Below are positions 37,420 through 46,476 of a DNA stretch of 64,000 nt, piece after piece. The notes below the pieces were generated by a model that saw nothing but the letters and a program-made list of their open reading frames with translations, did no database searches and was not told the DNA's origin. The stretch comes from Mucilaginibacter pankratovii (GTDB taxonomy: Bacteria > Bacteroidota > Bacteroidia > Sphingobacteriales > Sphingobacteriaceae), in the NCBI RefSeq assembly GCF_014773265.1, contig NZ_JACWMY010000001.1:62001-126000 (forward strand), read 5' to 3'. The position numbers and the translations under genes were made by a program. Each line of letters opens with the position of its first letter. The stretch's first letter is position 1.

Positions 37420-37632
37420 ATGAAAAAAATTATACCTTTTGTTGCTATGGCCGTTGTTGCTATGAGCATCTACTCTTGCCAAAAAGACCATTCTGTTAAA
37501 CCAAAAGGTACAATTGGTGCTATTTCAAAATCGAAAAAAGACACTACTCCGCCGTCTTTCAAAACGTTTAAGGATACAACTCCGCCTGCAAGCGCAACAT
37601 TCCTGAGAGATACAACTCCACCAAGCAAATAA
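37420..37632 (+). CDS. Small lipoprotein with DTTPP repeats
   Basis: A 70-residue lipoprotein. Lipobox SIYSC puts the lipidated cysteine at C20. The mature 51 residues are basic and contain three copies of DTTPP (KDTTPPSF, KDTTPPAS, RDTTPPSK) at 11- to 13-residue spacing. I recognise no family. The pattern suggests an extended Thr/Pro-rich surface peptide, possibly glycosylated at Thr. It is monocistronic, with a strong terminator downstream. Confidence 0.75.
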   Translation: MKKIIPFVAMAVVAMSIYSCQKDHSVKPKGTIGAISKSKKDTTPPSFKTFKDTTPPASATFLRDTTPPSK

Positions 37633-37660
37633 TCAGCTAAATTTTAGCTTTAATAATATT

Positions 37661-37697
37661 AAAGCCGATACATTAAATTAATGTATCGGCTTTTTTT
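37661..37697 (+). terminator. Terminator of the DTTPP lipoprotein gene
   Basis: Arms AAAGCCGATACATTAA and its complement, followed by TTTTTTTG. Confidence 0.9.
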
Positions 37698-37770
37698 GTG
37701 CGTTAATTATTGTCTTTTTTTAAACAGAAGGCATCCTGTTCAAAACTGACGTATTATATCAGTTAGCTTA

Positions 37771-38490
37771 TTAGCTATCAAACTTATCCAGCAGTTTCAA
37801 AAGCGTTTCAAAATCTTTTGGATAAGGCGCGTGGATGGTTACTTCTTCTTCGTTCACCAGTTTAAAGGTTACCTCGTAAGCATGCAGGGCAAAACGCTTC
37901 ATTATAGGCAGTTCTTCCTGATCCTTACCTAACTGGTATTTGCGTTTAAGTTTAGAGAGGAAAACCGGCTGGCCTTTGTACATCTCGTCGCCGGCTATGG
38001 ATGCCCGTTGCGTGGCCAAATGGATACGGATCTGGTGCATACGGCCCGTTACCGGGCGGCACTCTACCAAAGTATAGTGTTTATAGTATTTTAATGATTG
38101 AAACCAGGTTTCGGCGCGCTTGCCTTCCTGGCGGCTGATGGTTACGGTACCTTTACCCACATTGAGGATAGGCAGATCTATAAACAACTCCTCAAACACA
38201 TGTGTACCATCTATTACAGCGTGGTAAACTTTTTTTACTTTCCGCCTTTCAAATTGCATACTTACCGCGCGGTATGCTTCCGGGTTTTTAGCTATAATAA
38301 GTGCCCCGGAGGTCTCTTTATCAAGGCGGTGACATATCTGGGCATCATCGGTATATTGCCTTGCCAGGCGAAGCATATTTATCTCGCCGCCCTCGCGCTC
38401 ATCCAGCGAACTGATAAACGGCGGTTTGTTCACCACAATTATATCATCGTTCTCAAACAGGATCAGGTCGGCAAATTTTGGAAATTTCAT
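37771..38490 (-). CDS. RluA-family rRNA pseudouridine synthase
   Basis: A 239-residue pseudouridine synthase of the RluA family. The catalytic motif HRLDKETSGALI places the aspartate at D57. NKPPFISSLDE lies upstream, and GRMHQIRIHLATQ is the second family motif. There is no S4 domain, as in RluA itself and unlike RluC/D. It isomerises uridine to pseudouridine in rRNA or tRNA; the exact site cannot be predicted. Confidence 0.92.
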   Translation of the reverse strand: MKFPKFADLILFENDDIIVVNKPPFISSLDEREGGEINMLRLARQYTDDAQICHRLDKETSGALIIAKNPEAYRAVSMQFERRKVKKVYHAVIDGTHVFEELFIDLPILNVGKGTVTISRQEGKRAETWFQSLKYYKHYTLVECRPVTGRMHQIRIHLATQRASIAGDEMYKGQPVFLSKLKRKYQLGKDQEELPIMKRFALHAYEVTFKLVNEEEVTIHAPYPKDFETLLKLLDKFDS

Positions 38491-38640
38491 ATTTTAATAT
38501 AGCCGGCAAAAATACGGTTTATTAATTTAATCCGGCCTATGTATCTGAGAACAGAATATCCGGGCTAAAAACAAATTATATCTGCTGCTGTTATTACCCT
38601 TGAAAAACAACATTAACCATGTACCTAAATTAAAAATACC

Positions 38641-39201
38641 ATGAGCACAGAAAGCACGCAGCCCGAGGAAAAGGGTTTTTTTGAAAAAATAAAAGAAACG
38701 ATTGAAGAATTTTGGGAAGGCACCAAAGACACCGCCGAAGACCTGAAAGAAAAAGCGGAAGACAAGATAGATGATATTAAAGAATCTGTTACCGCAAAAA
38801 AGGCAAACGCCACCAAAAAAGCGTCTGCAGCAAAAAGCACGGTTGCTAAAAAAGCAACCGAAACTAAAGCAGTGATAAGCAAAAAAGTGAACGATACCGC
38901 CGCAAAAGCCAAAAAAGAAACAGCCGAAGTAAAAGCTAAAGCGACCGATAAAGCAAAAGCGGTAACAGCAACAGCCAAAGAAACCGCCGCTGAAATTAAA
39001 GCGAAAGCGGATGATAAAGTCAAAACCATCGCTAACAAAGCGAAAGCAACCGTTGCAGATGCTAAAAAGTCGGTAGCGGCTACCAAAACCAGTGCAACTT
39101 ATAAAGCTAAAGCCACAACAAGCGCTGCAAAAACAGGTGCTGCATCGGTTAAGAAGGCAGCAACTACCGCTACCCGCAAAAAAGCCGCGGCAAAAGCCTA
39201 A
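38641..39201 (+). CDS. Lys/Ala-rich helical protein (histone H1-like / LEA-like)
   Basis: A 186-residue low-complexity protein. The N-terminal 50 residues are acidic-amphipathic (KGFFEKIKETIEEFWEGT). The rest is built of Ala/Lys/Thr repeats of roughly 11 residues (such as AKAKKETAEVKAKATDKAKA) and ends RKKAAAKA. It resembles bacterial histone H1-like or LEA-like/apolipoprotein-like proteins, some of which bind DNA or protect membranes. No signal peptide. The function cannot be assigned. Confidence 0.75.
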   Translation: MSTESTQPEEKGFFEKIKETIEEFWEGTKDTAEDLKEKAEDKIDDIKESVTAKKANATKKASAAKSTVAKKATETKAVISKKVNDTAAKAKKETAEVKAKATDKAKAVTATAKETAAEIKAKADDKVKTIANKAKATVADAKKSVAATKTSATYKAKATTSAAKTGAASVKKAATTATRKKAAAKA

Positions 39202-39249
39202 GCTTATTGTTAATATCTGCCGAATTTGAGCATTGGCAAGTGTAATAAC

Positions 39250-39281
39250 AAAACAGGCCCCGAAATTTCGGGGCCTGTTTT
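39250..39281. terminator. Bidirectional terminator
   Basis: Perfect palindrome with arms AAAACAGGCCCCGAAA and TTTCGGGGCCTGTTTT, between the Lys/Ala-rich gene (+) and the response regulator (-). Confidence 0.88.
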
Positions 39282-39289
39282 TATTTCAT

Positions 39290-39979
39290 CTACCTGGCTT
39301 CAAACTTGTAACCTACGCCTTTTACGGTGGCTACAACTTCATCACCAAGTTTTTCGCGCAGTTTGCGGATGTGTACATCAATGGTACGGTTGGTTACCAC
39401 CACCGAATCTTCCCAGATATTTTTCAGGATCACTTCGCGGGTGTAAACCTTGCCGGGTTTTGAGGCCAGCAGGTAAAGCAGTTCAAATTCCTTTTTGGCC
39501 AATATTACTTTTACGCCTTTTTGATAAACCAGGTAGGCTTCGCGATCGATCACCAGGTCGCCAATTTCTAATTTGTTATCGGTAACTTCTTCGGGTGGTG
39601 CATTACGGCGCAGGATAGCGTTAATGCGGCTCACCAGCGCCCGCGGCTTAATAGGTTTTGCTATGTAATCATCAGCACCTACGTTAAAACCGGCGATTTC
39701 CGAATATTCTTCGCTCCGGGCAGTTAAAAAAACCATAAAGGTATTTTTAAACTCGGGCATGGTGCGCATAATACGGCATGCTTCGATGCCGTCCATCTTT
39801 GGCATCATAATATCCAGTACAATAAGATCGGGAAGTGTTTTTTTGGCTTCGGCTACGGCTTCCTGTCCGTTGCGGGCGGAGTAAACCTGGTAACCTTCTT
39901 TTTTGAGGTTATATTCTATCAGCTCTAAAATATCGGGTTCGTCGTCAACAATTAAGATCTTTTGTTTTACGGTGCTCAT
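39290..39979 (-). CDS. OmpR/PhoB-family response regulator
   Basis: A 229-residue response regulator. The receiver domain (5-120) has acidic residues D12/D13, the phospho-acceptor D56 in LIVLDIMMPKMDG, a conserved FLTAR threonine and IAKPIKP lysine. The C-terminal winged helix (about 135-229) ends VRTNRTIDVHIRKLREKLG-like, with the family phrase TVKGVGYKFE. No histidine kinase is adjacent, so it is an orphan in this window; the truncated DHp protein at 35716 is 2 kb away and any link is speculative. Confidence 0.93.
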   Translation of the reverse strand: MSTVKQKILIVDDEPDILELIEYNLKKEGYQVYSARNGQEAVAEAKKTLPDLIVLDIMMPKMDGIEACRIMRTMPEFKNTFMVFLTARSEEYSEIAGFNVGADDYIAKPIKPRALVSRINAILRRNAPPEEVTDNKLEIGDLVIDREAYLVYQKGVKVILAKKEFELLYLLASKPGKVYTREVILKNIWEDSVVVTNRTIDVHIRKLREKLGDEVVATVKGVGYKFEAR

Positions 39980-40085
39980 GGGCAGGTTAAATTTTTGTAT
40001 AAATGTATGCTGTTAATGCAAGCATACGGTTAAATACATATTAACAAATTGTTAACTACTGTAAAAATTTAACGTATTGTTTAGG

Positions 40086-41198
40086 CTAATTAAATGTCTT
40101 GTTTAAAAAAGCTTCCAAATCGGCGCCGGTTATGTTCTTGGCGGCGATGTTTCCTTGTGGGTCGATAATAAAGTTTGAGGGGATAGCTTGCACGCGGTAC
40201 AGGCGCTCTGTTGTCCCTTCAAAATTCTGAAGATCAGATACATGCGCCCACGTAAGGTTGTCGCTTTTTATGGCCGAAGCCCAGGCTTTCTTCTCCACAT
40301 CCAACGATATCCCAAGGATATTAAACCCTTTGTTACGGAATTTAGCGTATTGCTTCACCACATTTGGGTTTTCCTTACGGCAAGGCATACACCACGACGC
40401 CCAAAAATCAAGCATCACGTATTTACCTTTATAATCAGATAATTTCACCTCTTTGCCGTCTATCGAGGCTATGGCAAACTCAGGAGCTTTGTGCCCTACC
40501 GATACAGGTTTGGCTATTTCCATCTGATGTTTAAACCTGGCCACATCCGGGTTATCTTTAAAATCATCCTTAATTTCATCCGAGTAAGCAACCAGCTGTT
40601 GCTCATACTTTATCGGATCGAGCGAAGTAGCAGCGTAAAAACCGGCTAAGGAATGTTTGTTCTTATCCATAAATTTCAGCACTTCCTGGCTATAATCAGC
40701 AAGGTTTTTCTGAAAAACGGGCATGTAAACTTTTAGCAGCGAATCAGACTCGTGGCCGAGCGCTTCAGATTTAGCGATGTACTCGTCAGAAAGCTTGCCG
40801 TTCTTCTCGCCATAAATATTACTGATCCTGTTAAACTCCTTTATACGTTCAGATGGCTCAGAACCTGAGATCTCGTAGTTATGCGCCACATCGTTCAGGT
40901 CGGTGTTAAACTTAATATCGTCGCCATTTTGCGCCACAAAATCAAATACGCGGCCGGCTATCCTCAGTTTGTACAGGCTTGCATAAGGCGCCTTGTGTTT
41001 AAATGTAAATTTGCCGCCGCTTACCTCAACCGAATCTATAGGGCTTGCGCCGGTGCTATCTGCAAGCAGCAGGGTAACTTTGCCTATTTTACCGGTATTG
41101 GCCAGGGTGCCCGAGATAGTGAAACTATCGCTATCCTTACAGGAAGTAAAAAAAACAGCTAACGAAAAAATAATACAGGTAAGCAGACGGATCTTCAT
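40086..41198 (-). CDS. TlpA-like thiol-disulfide lipoprotein with DUF4369-like domain
   Basis: A 370-residue lipoprotein (lipobox FTSC, C20). Residues about 25-130 look like the DUF4369 beta domain (FTISGTLANTGKIGKVTLLLADSTGASPIDSVEV). A helical linker follows, then a thioredoxin-fold AhpC/TSA-like domain (about 230-370) with CMPC (C270, C273) in FWASWCMPCRKENPNV. It is periplasmic and membrane-anchored, probably reducing or oxidising disulfides in envelope proteins, as other Bacteroidota TlpA-like proteins do. It starts 4 bp downstream of the gatB stop codon and so forms an operon with gatB. Confidence 0.9.
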   Translation of the reverse strand: MKIRLLTCIIFSLAVFFTSCKDSDSFTISGTLANTGKIGKVTLLLADSTGASPIDSVEVSGGKFTFKHKAPYASLYKLRIAGRVFDFVAQNGDDIKFNTDLNDVAHNYEISGSEPSERIKEFNRISNIYGEKNGKLSDEYIAKSEALGHESDSLLKVYMPVFQKNLADYSQEVLKFMDKNKHSLAGFYAATSLDPIKYEQQLVAYSDEIKDDFKDNPDVARFKHQMEIAKPVSVGHKAPEFAIASIDGKEVKLSDYKGKYVMLDFWASWCMPCRKENPNVVKQYAKFRNKGFNILGISLDVEKKAWASAIKSDNLTWAHVSDLQNFEGTTERLYRVQAIPSNFIIDPQGNIAAKNITGADLEAFLNKTFN

Positions 41199-41202
41199 TT
41201 TT

Positions 41203-42672
41203 CTATTTAGATTCTAATTCTTTTATTAAAAGCTGATTGGTTTTTTTAGGGTCGATCTTCCCTTTGGAAATTTTCATTATCTCGCCCATAAACAAGCCTA
41301 AAACGCCCTTTTTTCCCTTTTGGTATTCTATCACCTTATCCGGGAATTTGGCCAGTGCTGCGTGTATAAATTCATCCAGCTGGGAAGAATCATCGCTGAT
41401 AAGCAAATTAAGCTCTTTGGCTATTTGGTCGGCAGTTTTATCATTTCCTTTCAGCATTTCAGGAAATATTTTATGTGATGCTACCGAGTTGTTCACCTTG
41501 CCATCATCCACCAATTTGATGAGCCCGGCAAGCGTAGCAGGTTTTAGCGCAAGATCTGTAATGTGGACGCTATGATCGTTAATATAAGAACTAACCGCAC
41601 CCATCAGCCAGTTGGCGGCAGATTTATAGTGGCTGGTATGTTTAACGATCTCTTCAAAGTAGGCGGCAAATTGCTTATCGGCTGTGATAACGCCGGCATC
41701 GTAATCCGACAATCCAAATTCGGTAGTGTATTTGGCAAACAGCTCTTTAGGTAAGGCCGGCATTTGCTTGCGGATATCCTCTAAATAGGTATCGGTAAGT
41801 TGCACGGGGAGCAGGTCGGGCTCCGGGAAATAGCGGTAATCATTAGCCATTTCTTTGGAACGAAGAACCGATGTTTCGCCAGTATCAGCATTAAAGTTTA
41901 GTGTATTTTGATCTATATGGCCGCCGGCTTCTATCACTTCCACCTGCCGCGCAAATTCATGCTCGATAGCGCGCTGCACATTGCGGATGGAATTTAAGTT
42001 CTTCACCTCGCAGCGGTTGCCGTATTCGGCCGCACCGTGTAAGCGTACCGAGATATTGGCATCGCAGCGCATACTGCCCTCTTCCATATTGCCATCGCAG
42101 ATCTCCAGGTAACGTAAAAGGCGGCGTACTTCTGTTAAAAACTGGCCCGCTTCTTCAGCGCTGCGCAGATCGGGCTGCGAAACTATTTCTATCAGCGGTA
42201 CCCCTGCCCTGTTCAGGTCGATAAGGGAATACTCGTCGTGCTGATCGTGCGAGCTTTTGCCGGCATCATCTTCCATGTGGATATGATGGATGGCGATATC
42301 TTTGGTAGTATGATTCGCAAGTTTTACGGTAACGTGCCCGCCTATGCAAATGGGACGCTGATCCTGCGTGGTTTGGAAACCTTTGGGCAGATCGGCGTAG
42401 AAATAGTTTTTACGCGCAAAGGTATTTGTAAGGTTGATACTGCAATTACATGCCAAGCCCATTTTAACGGCGTATTCCACCATTTTTTTGTTGATGCGCG
42501 GTAATGTGCCCGGGTGCCCAAGCGAAACCGGACTCACATGCTCATTTGGCCCGGCGCCAAAAGCCGCCGAATCCGAAGAGAATGCCTTACTTAAAGTGGA
42601 TAATTGCGCGTGTATCTCTAATCCTACAACTAACTCATATTTATCACTCACGCCGCCTGTTAGAACTGCCAT
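41203..42672 (-). CDS. gatB: Asp-tRNA(Asn)/Glu-tRNA(Gln) amidotransferase subunit B
   Basis: A 489-residue GatB, the kinase-like subunit that activates misacylated tRNA for amidation with GatA and GatC. The N-terminal YELVVGLEIHAQLST and the HHIHMEDDAGKSSHD segment hold metal and ATP ligands. IDLNRAGVPLIEIVSQPDLRS is a family signature. The C-terminal QqyY/tail domain (about 340-489) ends with GKIDPKKTNQLLIKEL. Complete. It is followed by the TlpA-like gene 4 bp downstream. gatA and gatC are not in the window. Confidence 0.97.
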   Translation of the reverse strand: MAVLTGGVSDKYELVVGLEIHAQLSTLSKAFSSDSAAFGAGPNEHVSPVSLGHPGTLPRINKKMVEYAVKMGLACNCSINLTNTFARKNYFYADLPKGFQTTQDQRPICIGGHVTVKLANHTTKDIAIHHIHMEDDAGKSSHDQHDEYSLIDLNRAGVPLIEIVSQPDLRSAEEAGQFLTEVRRLLRYLEICDGNMEEGSMRCDANISVRLHGAAEYGNRCEVKNLNSIRNVQRAIEHEFARQVEVIEAGGHIDQNTLNFNADTGETSVLRSKEMANDYRYFPEPDLLPVQLTDTYLEDIRKQMPALPKELFAKYTTEFGLSDYDAGVITADKQFAAYFEEIVKHTSHYKSAANWLMGAVSSYINDHSVHITDLALKPATLAGLIKLVDDGKVNNSVASHKIFPEMLKGNDKTADQIAKELNLLISDDSSQLDEFIHAALAKFPDKVIEYQKGKKGVLGLFMGEIMKISKGKIDPKKTNQLLIKELESK

Positions 42673-42950
42673 ATTATAATTCAGCTGCTGTACAGCATTG
42701 GTTTGAACCTTCCAAATATAATGTTATTTATATTTTTTGGGGTATTTTTTCAAATGTATTACCTGTATCGTAATAAACCATGCTAAAATGCTAAAAATAG
42801 CAATGATTATCTATTGAAGATAATATTTTTACTTTAACAATAAAGCCAGCCTTTAATTGGGAATATCATAAATTTCTTAAACCATTTGCCTTTTATTCTG
42901 TCTGTATCATAACGTATCTAAATATACGGACACTTACACTTTACGATATC

Positions 42951-43466
42951 ATGAAAAAAATTATTTTAGGGATGCTGGCAAGTTGTTTTTTCCTTGCCGC
43001 ATCTGTTACCCAAACCAAAGCACAGGTAAGCCTTAATGTAAATATTGGCACCTGGACACCACCGGCCGAATATGCTACCGCGCAATACGTTTATTTGCCC
43101 GATGTAGAAAGCTATTACTACGTGCCTAAACACCAGTACGTTTATATGGATGGCGGCCAATGGGTTTTTAGAAACGCTTTGCCACCACGATACAGCAGCT
43201 ACAATATTAATAACGGCTACAAAGTAGTTGTGAACCGCCCCCAGGCTTACCGCTACTTTACTACCGACCGTACCCGTTACGCCAAATACAAAGGTTCTAA
43301 CAAACAGGTGATTGTTCGTGGTAATTCTTACGCCGCGCATAACAAAAACTATGTACGCAAAAATGTGTACGTTAACAAGGGTAACCCCGGCCATGGAAAT
43401 GGCGGTGGTGGTGGCAAAGGCAAGGGCCATGGTGGTGGAAATGGCAAAGGTCACGGCAAACACTAA
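42951..43466 (+). CDS. Secreted Tyr-rich protein with Gly/His/Lys tail
   Basis: A 171-residue protein. Signal peptide 1-24 (TKAQ). The middle (about 30-130) is rich in Tyr, Val and Pro (YVYLPDVESYYYVPKHQYVYMDGGQWVF-type strands) and probably forms beta structure. The last 30 residues are a basic Gly/His/Lys repeat of GKGHG units, which may bind metal or nucleic acid or be disordered. Similar proteins of unknown role occur in Sphingobacteriaceae. It ends with an 18-bp-arm terminator. Confidence 0.8.
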   Translation: MKKIILGMLASCFFLAASVTQTKAQVSLNVNIGTWTPPAEYATAQYVYLPDVESYYYVPKHQYVYMDGGQWVFRNALPPRYSSYNINNGYKVVVNRPQAYRYFTTDRTRYAKYKGSNKQVIVRGNSYAAHNKNYVRKNVYVNKGNPGHGNGGGGGKGKGHGGGNGKGHGKH

Positions 43467-43483
43467 GTAGCAATACTACATAC

Positions 43484-43523
43484 AAAAAGAGAGCCCTTCG
43501 ATCACTCGAAGGGCTCTCTTTTT
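43484..43523 (+). terminator. Terminator of the secreted Gly/His gene
   Basis: 18-bp arms from AAAAAGAGAGCCCTTCGA to its complement, loop TCAC, ending in a T-run. Confidence 0.9.
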
Positions 43524-43539
43524 TTACTGTTATTATTTT

Positions 43540-43676
43540 GTCTTTTCGAGGGAAGCGCAGCGACGAGAAATCTTGTTAGGCATGCTAAGTGATGACTATG
43601 TAATGTCGCTACTGTTCATCTAACAAGTTTTCTCTTCGCGCCCCGCTCTTTTCTCCCCGCTGCTCATCGAAATGAC
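43540..43676. repeat. MITE-like inverted repeat, GTCATTtCGA family, copy 2
   Basis: Its left end, GTCTTTTCGAGGGAAGCGCA running into CGACGAGAAATCTTGTTA, matches the complement of the right end of copy 1 (6676-6713). The right end, TAACAAGTTTTCTC to CATCGAAATGAC, is the diverged inverted repeat. The centre is unrelated to that of copy 1. No transposase. Confidence 0.75.
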
Positions 43677-43700
43677 AAAACGGATTAGAAAAGCGTTCAC

Positions 43701-46460
43701 CTATACAATAAACGTTTTCGCCTTCGCCAGTGCATTATCTATCCCGCTAACATCGCTGCCGCCGGCTGTGGCGTAGAAGGGCTGGCCACCGCCGCCGCCT
43801 TTTACTTCTTTGGCCAATTCTTTTACAATGTTACCCGCATGCAGGCCTTTATCTTTTACCAAATTCTCCGCTATCATTACGGTGATGTTGGGTTTGCCGT
43901 TTATTTCGGCAGCCAGCACCAGGAACAGGTCGGAAACGATATCCTTTAAGTTATAGGCCAGGTTCTTCACCGCATCAGCATTAGGCAGCTCCACCCTTTG
44001 GGCGATGAAATTGATACCGTTGATATTCTCTGCCTTTTTTGCCAATTCATCTTTTAAGCCGGATGATTTCTCCAATACCGATTTCTCGATCTCTTTTTTG
44101 AGTCGATTGTTTTCCTCCAGCAGGCTTTCGATGCTTTTCCCGATATCCTTAGGGTTCTTCAGCAGTTCTTTTACCTGCTGTACCAGTTTGGTTTGCTCGT
44201 TGATGTAGTTTTCTGCCGCGATGCCGGTAATGGCCTCGATACGGCGAACACCAGCTGCTACGGCACTTTCTGATACAATTTTAAAGTAGCCGATCTGCCC
44301 GGTTGCTTTTACGTGCGTGCCACCGCAAAGCTCTTTACTGAACGATGCATCAAAGGTGATCACCCGTACAAAATCACCATACTTTTCGCCGAACAGGGCG
44401 GTTACGCCGCTGCTGATGGCTTGTTGATAAGGTACACTGCGTTCTTCCTGCAAATAGATATTCTGGCGAATCTTTTCGTTTACAATAGCTTCTATGCGTG
44501 CCAGTTCCTCTTCCGTCACTTTAGCGAAGTGCGAAAAATCGAAACGCAGGTAATCGGCATTAACTAAAGAGCCTTTTTGGTTTACGTGTGTACCCAATAC
44601 CTGTTTCATGGCGGCATGCAGCAGGTGCGTGGCGCTATGGTTATTGTTTGTGCTGTTGCGTTTCTCCGGGTCAACCATGGCAGTTAAGGCATCTCCCAGC
44701 GTGGCCGGTAATTTATCGACGAAATGCACAATCAAACCGTTCTCTTTTTTAGTATCCGTAACTTCGATAATCTCCCCATTGGGAAAAACCAATTCGCCCT
44801 TATCACCTACCTGGCCGCCGCTTTCGGCATAAAAAGGTGTTCTATCTAAAACGATTTGAAATTGCTCCTTACCCTTAGTGTTAACATTACGGTATTTGAC
44901 CACATGGGCAATAGTTTTGGTGTCATCGTAACCTGTAAACTCTATTATTTCCGGCTCTTCGTTTTCTTCTTGATCAGATCGAAAAACGAAAATCCAATCA
45001 CCTGTGTCCACTGTTGTCGCTGCGCGGGAACGTTCTTTTTGAAGTTGAAGTGCAACGTTAAATCCTTCTGTATCTACTGTCCATCCTTTTTCTCTGGCCA
45101 TCAACTCAGTTAAATCGATTGGGAAGCCATAGGTATCTGAAAGTTCGAAAGCTATCTCTCCTGTTATCTGCCTGTTTCCAATCGAATTAATATTTTGAAG
45201 TTGCTTATTGGTTAAAGGGCTGATTTTATTGTCACCATTAATTGCAGCAATATTATCGGTTCCGTCGGTTTCAACCAATTTTACGGTGTACTCATTAAAT
45301 ATTCTTATTCCGGCGGCCAGCGTCCGTAAAAACGCTACCTCTTCCTCCAAAATAACTTTCTGCACAAAATTCTTTTGTGAGTACAATTCGTCAAATACAC
45401 CTTTAAATTGCTCTGCCAACAAAGGCACCAACTCGTTAAAGAATGGCTCTTTAAAGCCCAAAGTCTGATAACTGTAACGCACCGCACGGCGTAAGATCCT
45501 GCGGATAACATAACCTGCTTTATTGCTTGCAGGTAGTTGCCCATCGGCAATAGCAAAGCTAATGGCGCGGATATGGTCGGCCAGTACGCGCATGGCTACG
45601 GCATCGGCCCAATCAGTATCGCCGGGTTTGGCGGCGCTGTTATATGTCTTGTTCGATTTCTCCGCAATGAACTGGATCATCGGCTGGAAAACGTCGGTAT
45701 CGTAGTTACTTGTTTTGCCTTGCAGCACCCGCACCAAACGCTCAAAGCCCATCCCGGTGTCCACATGTTTGTTAGGCAGCGGATGCAGCGAACCATCTTT
45801 TACGCGATTGAACTGCATGAAAACGTTGTTCCAGATCTCGATCACCTGGTCGTGATCGGCGTTAACAAGGGCTGCACCGCTTACTTCGGCACGCTCGTTA
45901 TCCGGGCGACTGTCGAAGTGCACTTCCGAGCAGGGGCCGCAGGGGCCGGTTTCGCCCATTTCCCAAAAGTTATCCTTTTTGTTGCCGGGGAGGATGTGGC
46001 TTTCATCTACATATTGTTTCCACAGTTCGTAGGTTTCGGTATCTTTTTCCAGGCCTTCCTTTTCGTCGCCTTCAAAGTAGGTTACGTACAGTCGGTCCTT
46101 GTCCAGTTTGTAAACTTCGGTAAGCAGTTCCCAGCTCCAGGCAATGGCGTCTTTTTTGAAGTAGTCGCCAAAGCTCCAGTTGCCCAGCATCTCGAACATG
46201 GTATGGTGATAGGTATCAATCCCTACTTCCTCCAAATCGTTATGCTTGCCGCTTACGCGCAGGCAGCGCTGGGTATCAGTTACGCGCGGCGCTTTAGCAG
46301 GTGCTTCGCCCAAAAATATATCTTTAAACTGGTTCATCCCCGCGTTGGTGAACATGAGGGTGGGGTCGTTTTTGATTACAATAGGCGCGCTGGGCACAAT
46401 AACGTGCCCCTTGGAGGCAAAAAAATCAAGAAATGCCTGGCGGATTTGGGTAGCTGTCAT
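43701..46460 (-). CDS. alaS: Alanyl-tRNA synthetase
   Basis: A 919-residue AlaS, longer than the usual ~875. The class II catalytic core (1-360) has MTATQIRQAFLDFFASKGH, FTNAGMNQFKDIFLGE and VDTGMGFERLVRVLQG. The editing domain has HSATHLLHAA and CGGTHVKATGQIGYFK with zinc ligands. The C-terminal oligomerisation domain ends GGGGGQPFYATAGG. An apparent extra segment of about 38 residues (around 394-431, DGTDNIAAINGDNKIS and onward) lies between the core and the SDTYGFPIDLT signature. It is rich in Asn and visibly lower in GC than its surroundings. No frameshift, so likely functional. Confidence 0.95.
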   Translation of the reverse strand: MTATQIRQAFLDFFASKGHVIVPSAPIVIKNDPTLMFTNAGMNQFKDIFLGEAPAKAPRVTDTQRCLRVSGKHNDLEEVGIDTYHHTMFEMLGNWSFGDYFKKDAIAWSWELLTEVYKLDKDRLYVTYFEGDEKEGLEKDTETYELWKQYVDESHILPGNKKDNFWEMGETGPCGPCSEVHFDSRPDNERAEVSGAALVNADHDQVIEIWNNVFMQFNRVKDGSLHPLPNKHVDTGMGFERLVRVLQGKTSNYDTDVFQPMIQFIAEKSNKTYNSAAKPGDTDWADAVAMRVLADHIRAISFAIADGQLPASNKAGYVIRRILRRAVRYSYQTLGFKEPFFNELVPLLAEQFKGVFDELYSQKNFVQKVILEEEVAFLRTLAAGIRIFNEYTVKLVETDGTDNIAAINGDNKISPLTNKQLQNINSIGNRQITGEIAFELSDTYGFPIDLTELMAREKGWTVDTEGFNVALQLQKERSRAATTVDTGDWIFVFRSDQEENEEPEIIEFTGYDDTKTIAHVVKYRNVNTKGKEQFQIVLDRTPFYAESGGQVGDKGELVFPNGEIIEVTDTKKENGLIVHFVDKLPATLGDALTAMVDPEKRNSTNNNHSATHLLHAAMKQVLGTHVNQKGSLVNADYLRFDFSHFAKVTEEELARIEAIVNEKIRQNIYLQEERSVPYQQAISSGVTALFGEKYGDFVRVITFDASFSKELCGGTHVKATGQIGYFKIVSESAVAAGVRRIEAITGIAAENYINEQTKLVQQVKELLKNPKDIGKSIESLLEENNRLKKEIEKSVLEKSSGLKDELAKKAENINGINFIAQRVELPNADAVKNLAYNLKDIVSDLFLVLAAEINGKPNITVMIAENLVKDKGLHAGNIVKELAKEVKGGGGGQPFYATAGGSDVSGIDNALAKAKTFIV

Positions 46461-46468
46461 AATGGGGA

Positions 46469-46476
46469 CAAAGGTA
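46469..46476 (-). promoter_or_regulatory. Candidate -7 element TACCTTTG of alaS
   Basis: Fits TAnnTTTG on the minus strand, ending 8 bp before the alaS ATG. Confidence 0.45.

Noticed and set aside
38625..39086. 153-residue hydrophobic-looking frame antisense to the Lys/Ala-rich gene
   Set aside because: It is the mirror of a repetitive Lys/Ala coding sequence; the Leu/Val/Ala/Phe-rich product follows from the codon pattern, and there is no start context.
42966..43463. 165-residue frame antisense to the secreted Tyr-rich gene
   Set aside because: The plus-strand gene has a signal peptide and terminator; the antisense frame has neither.
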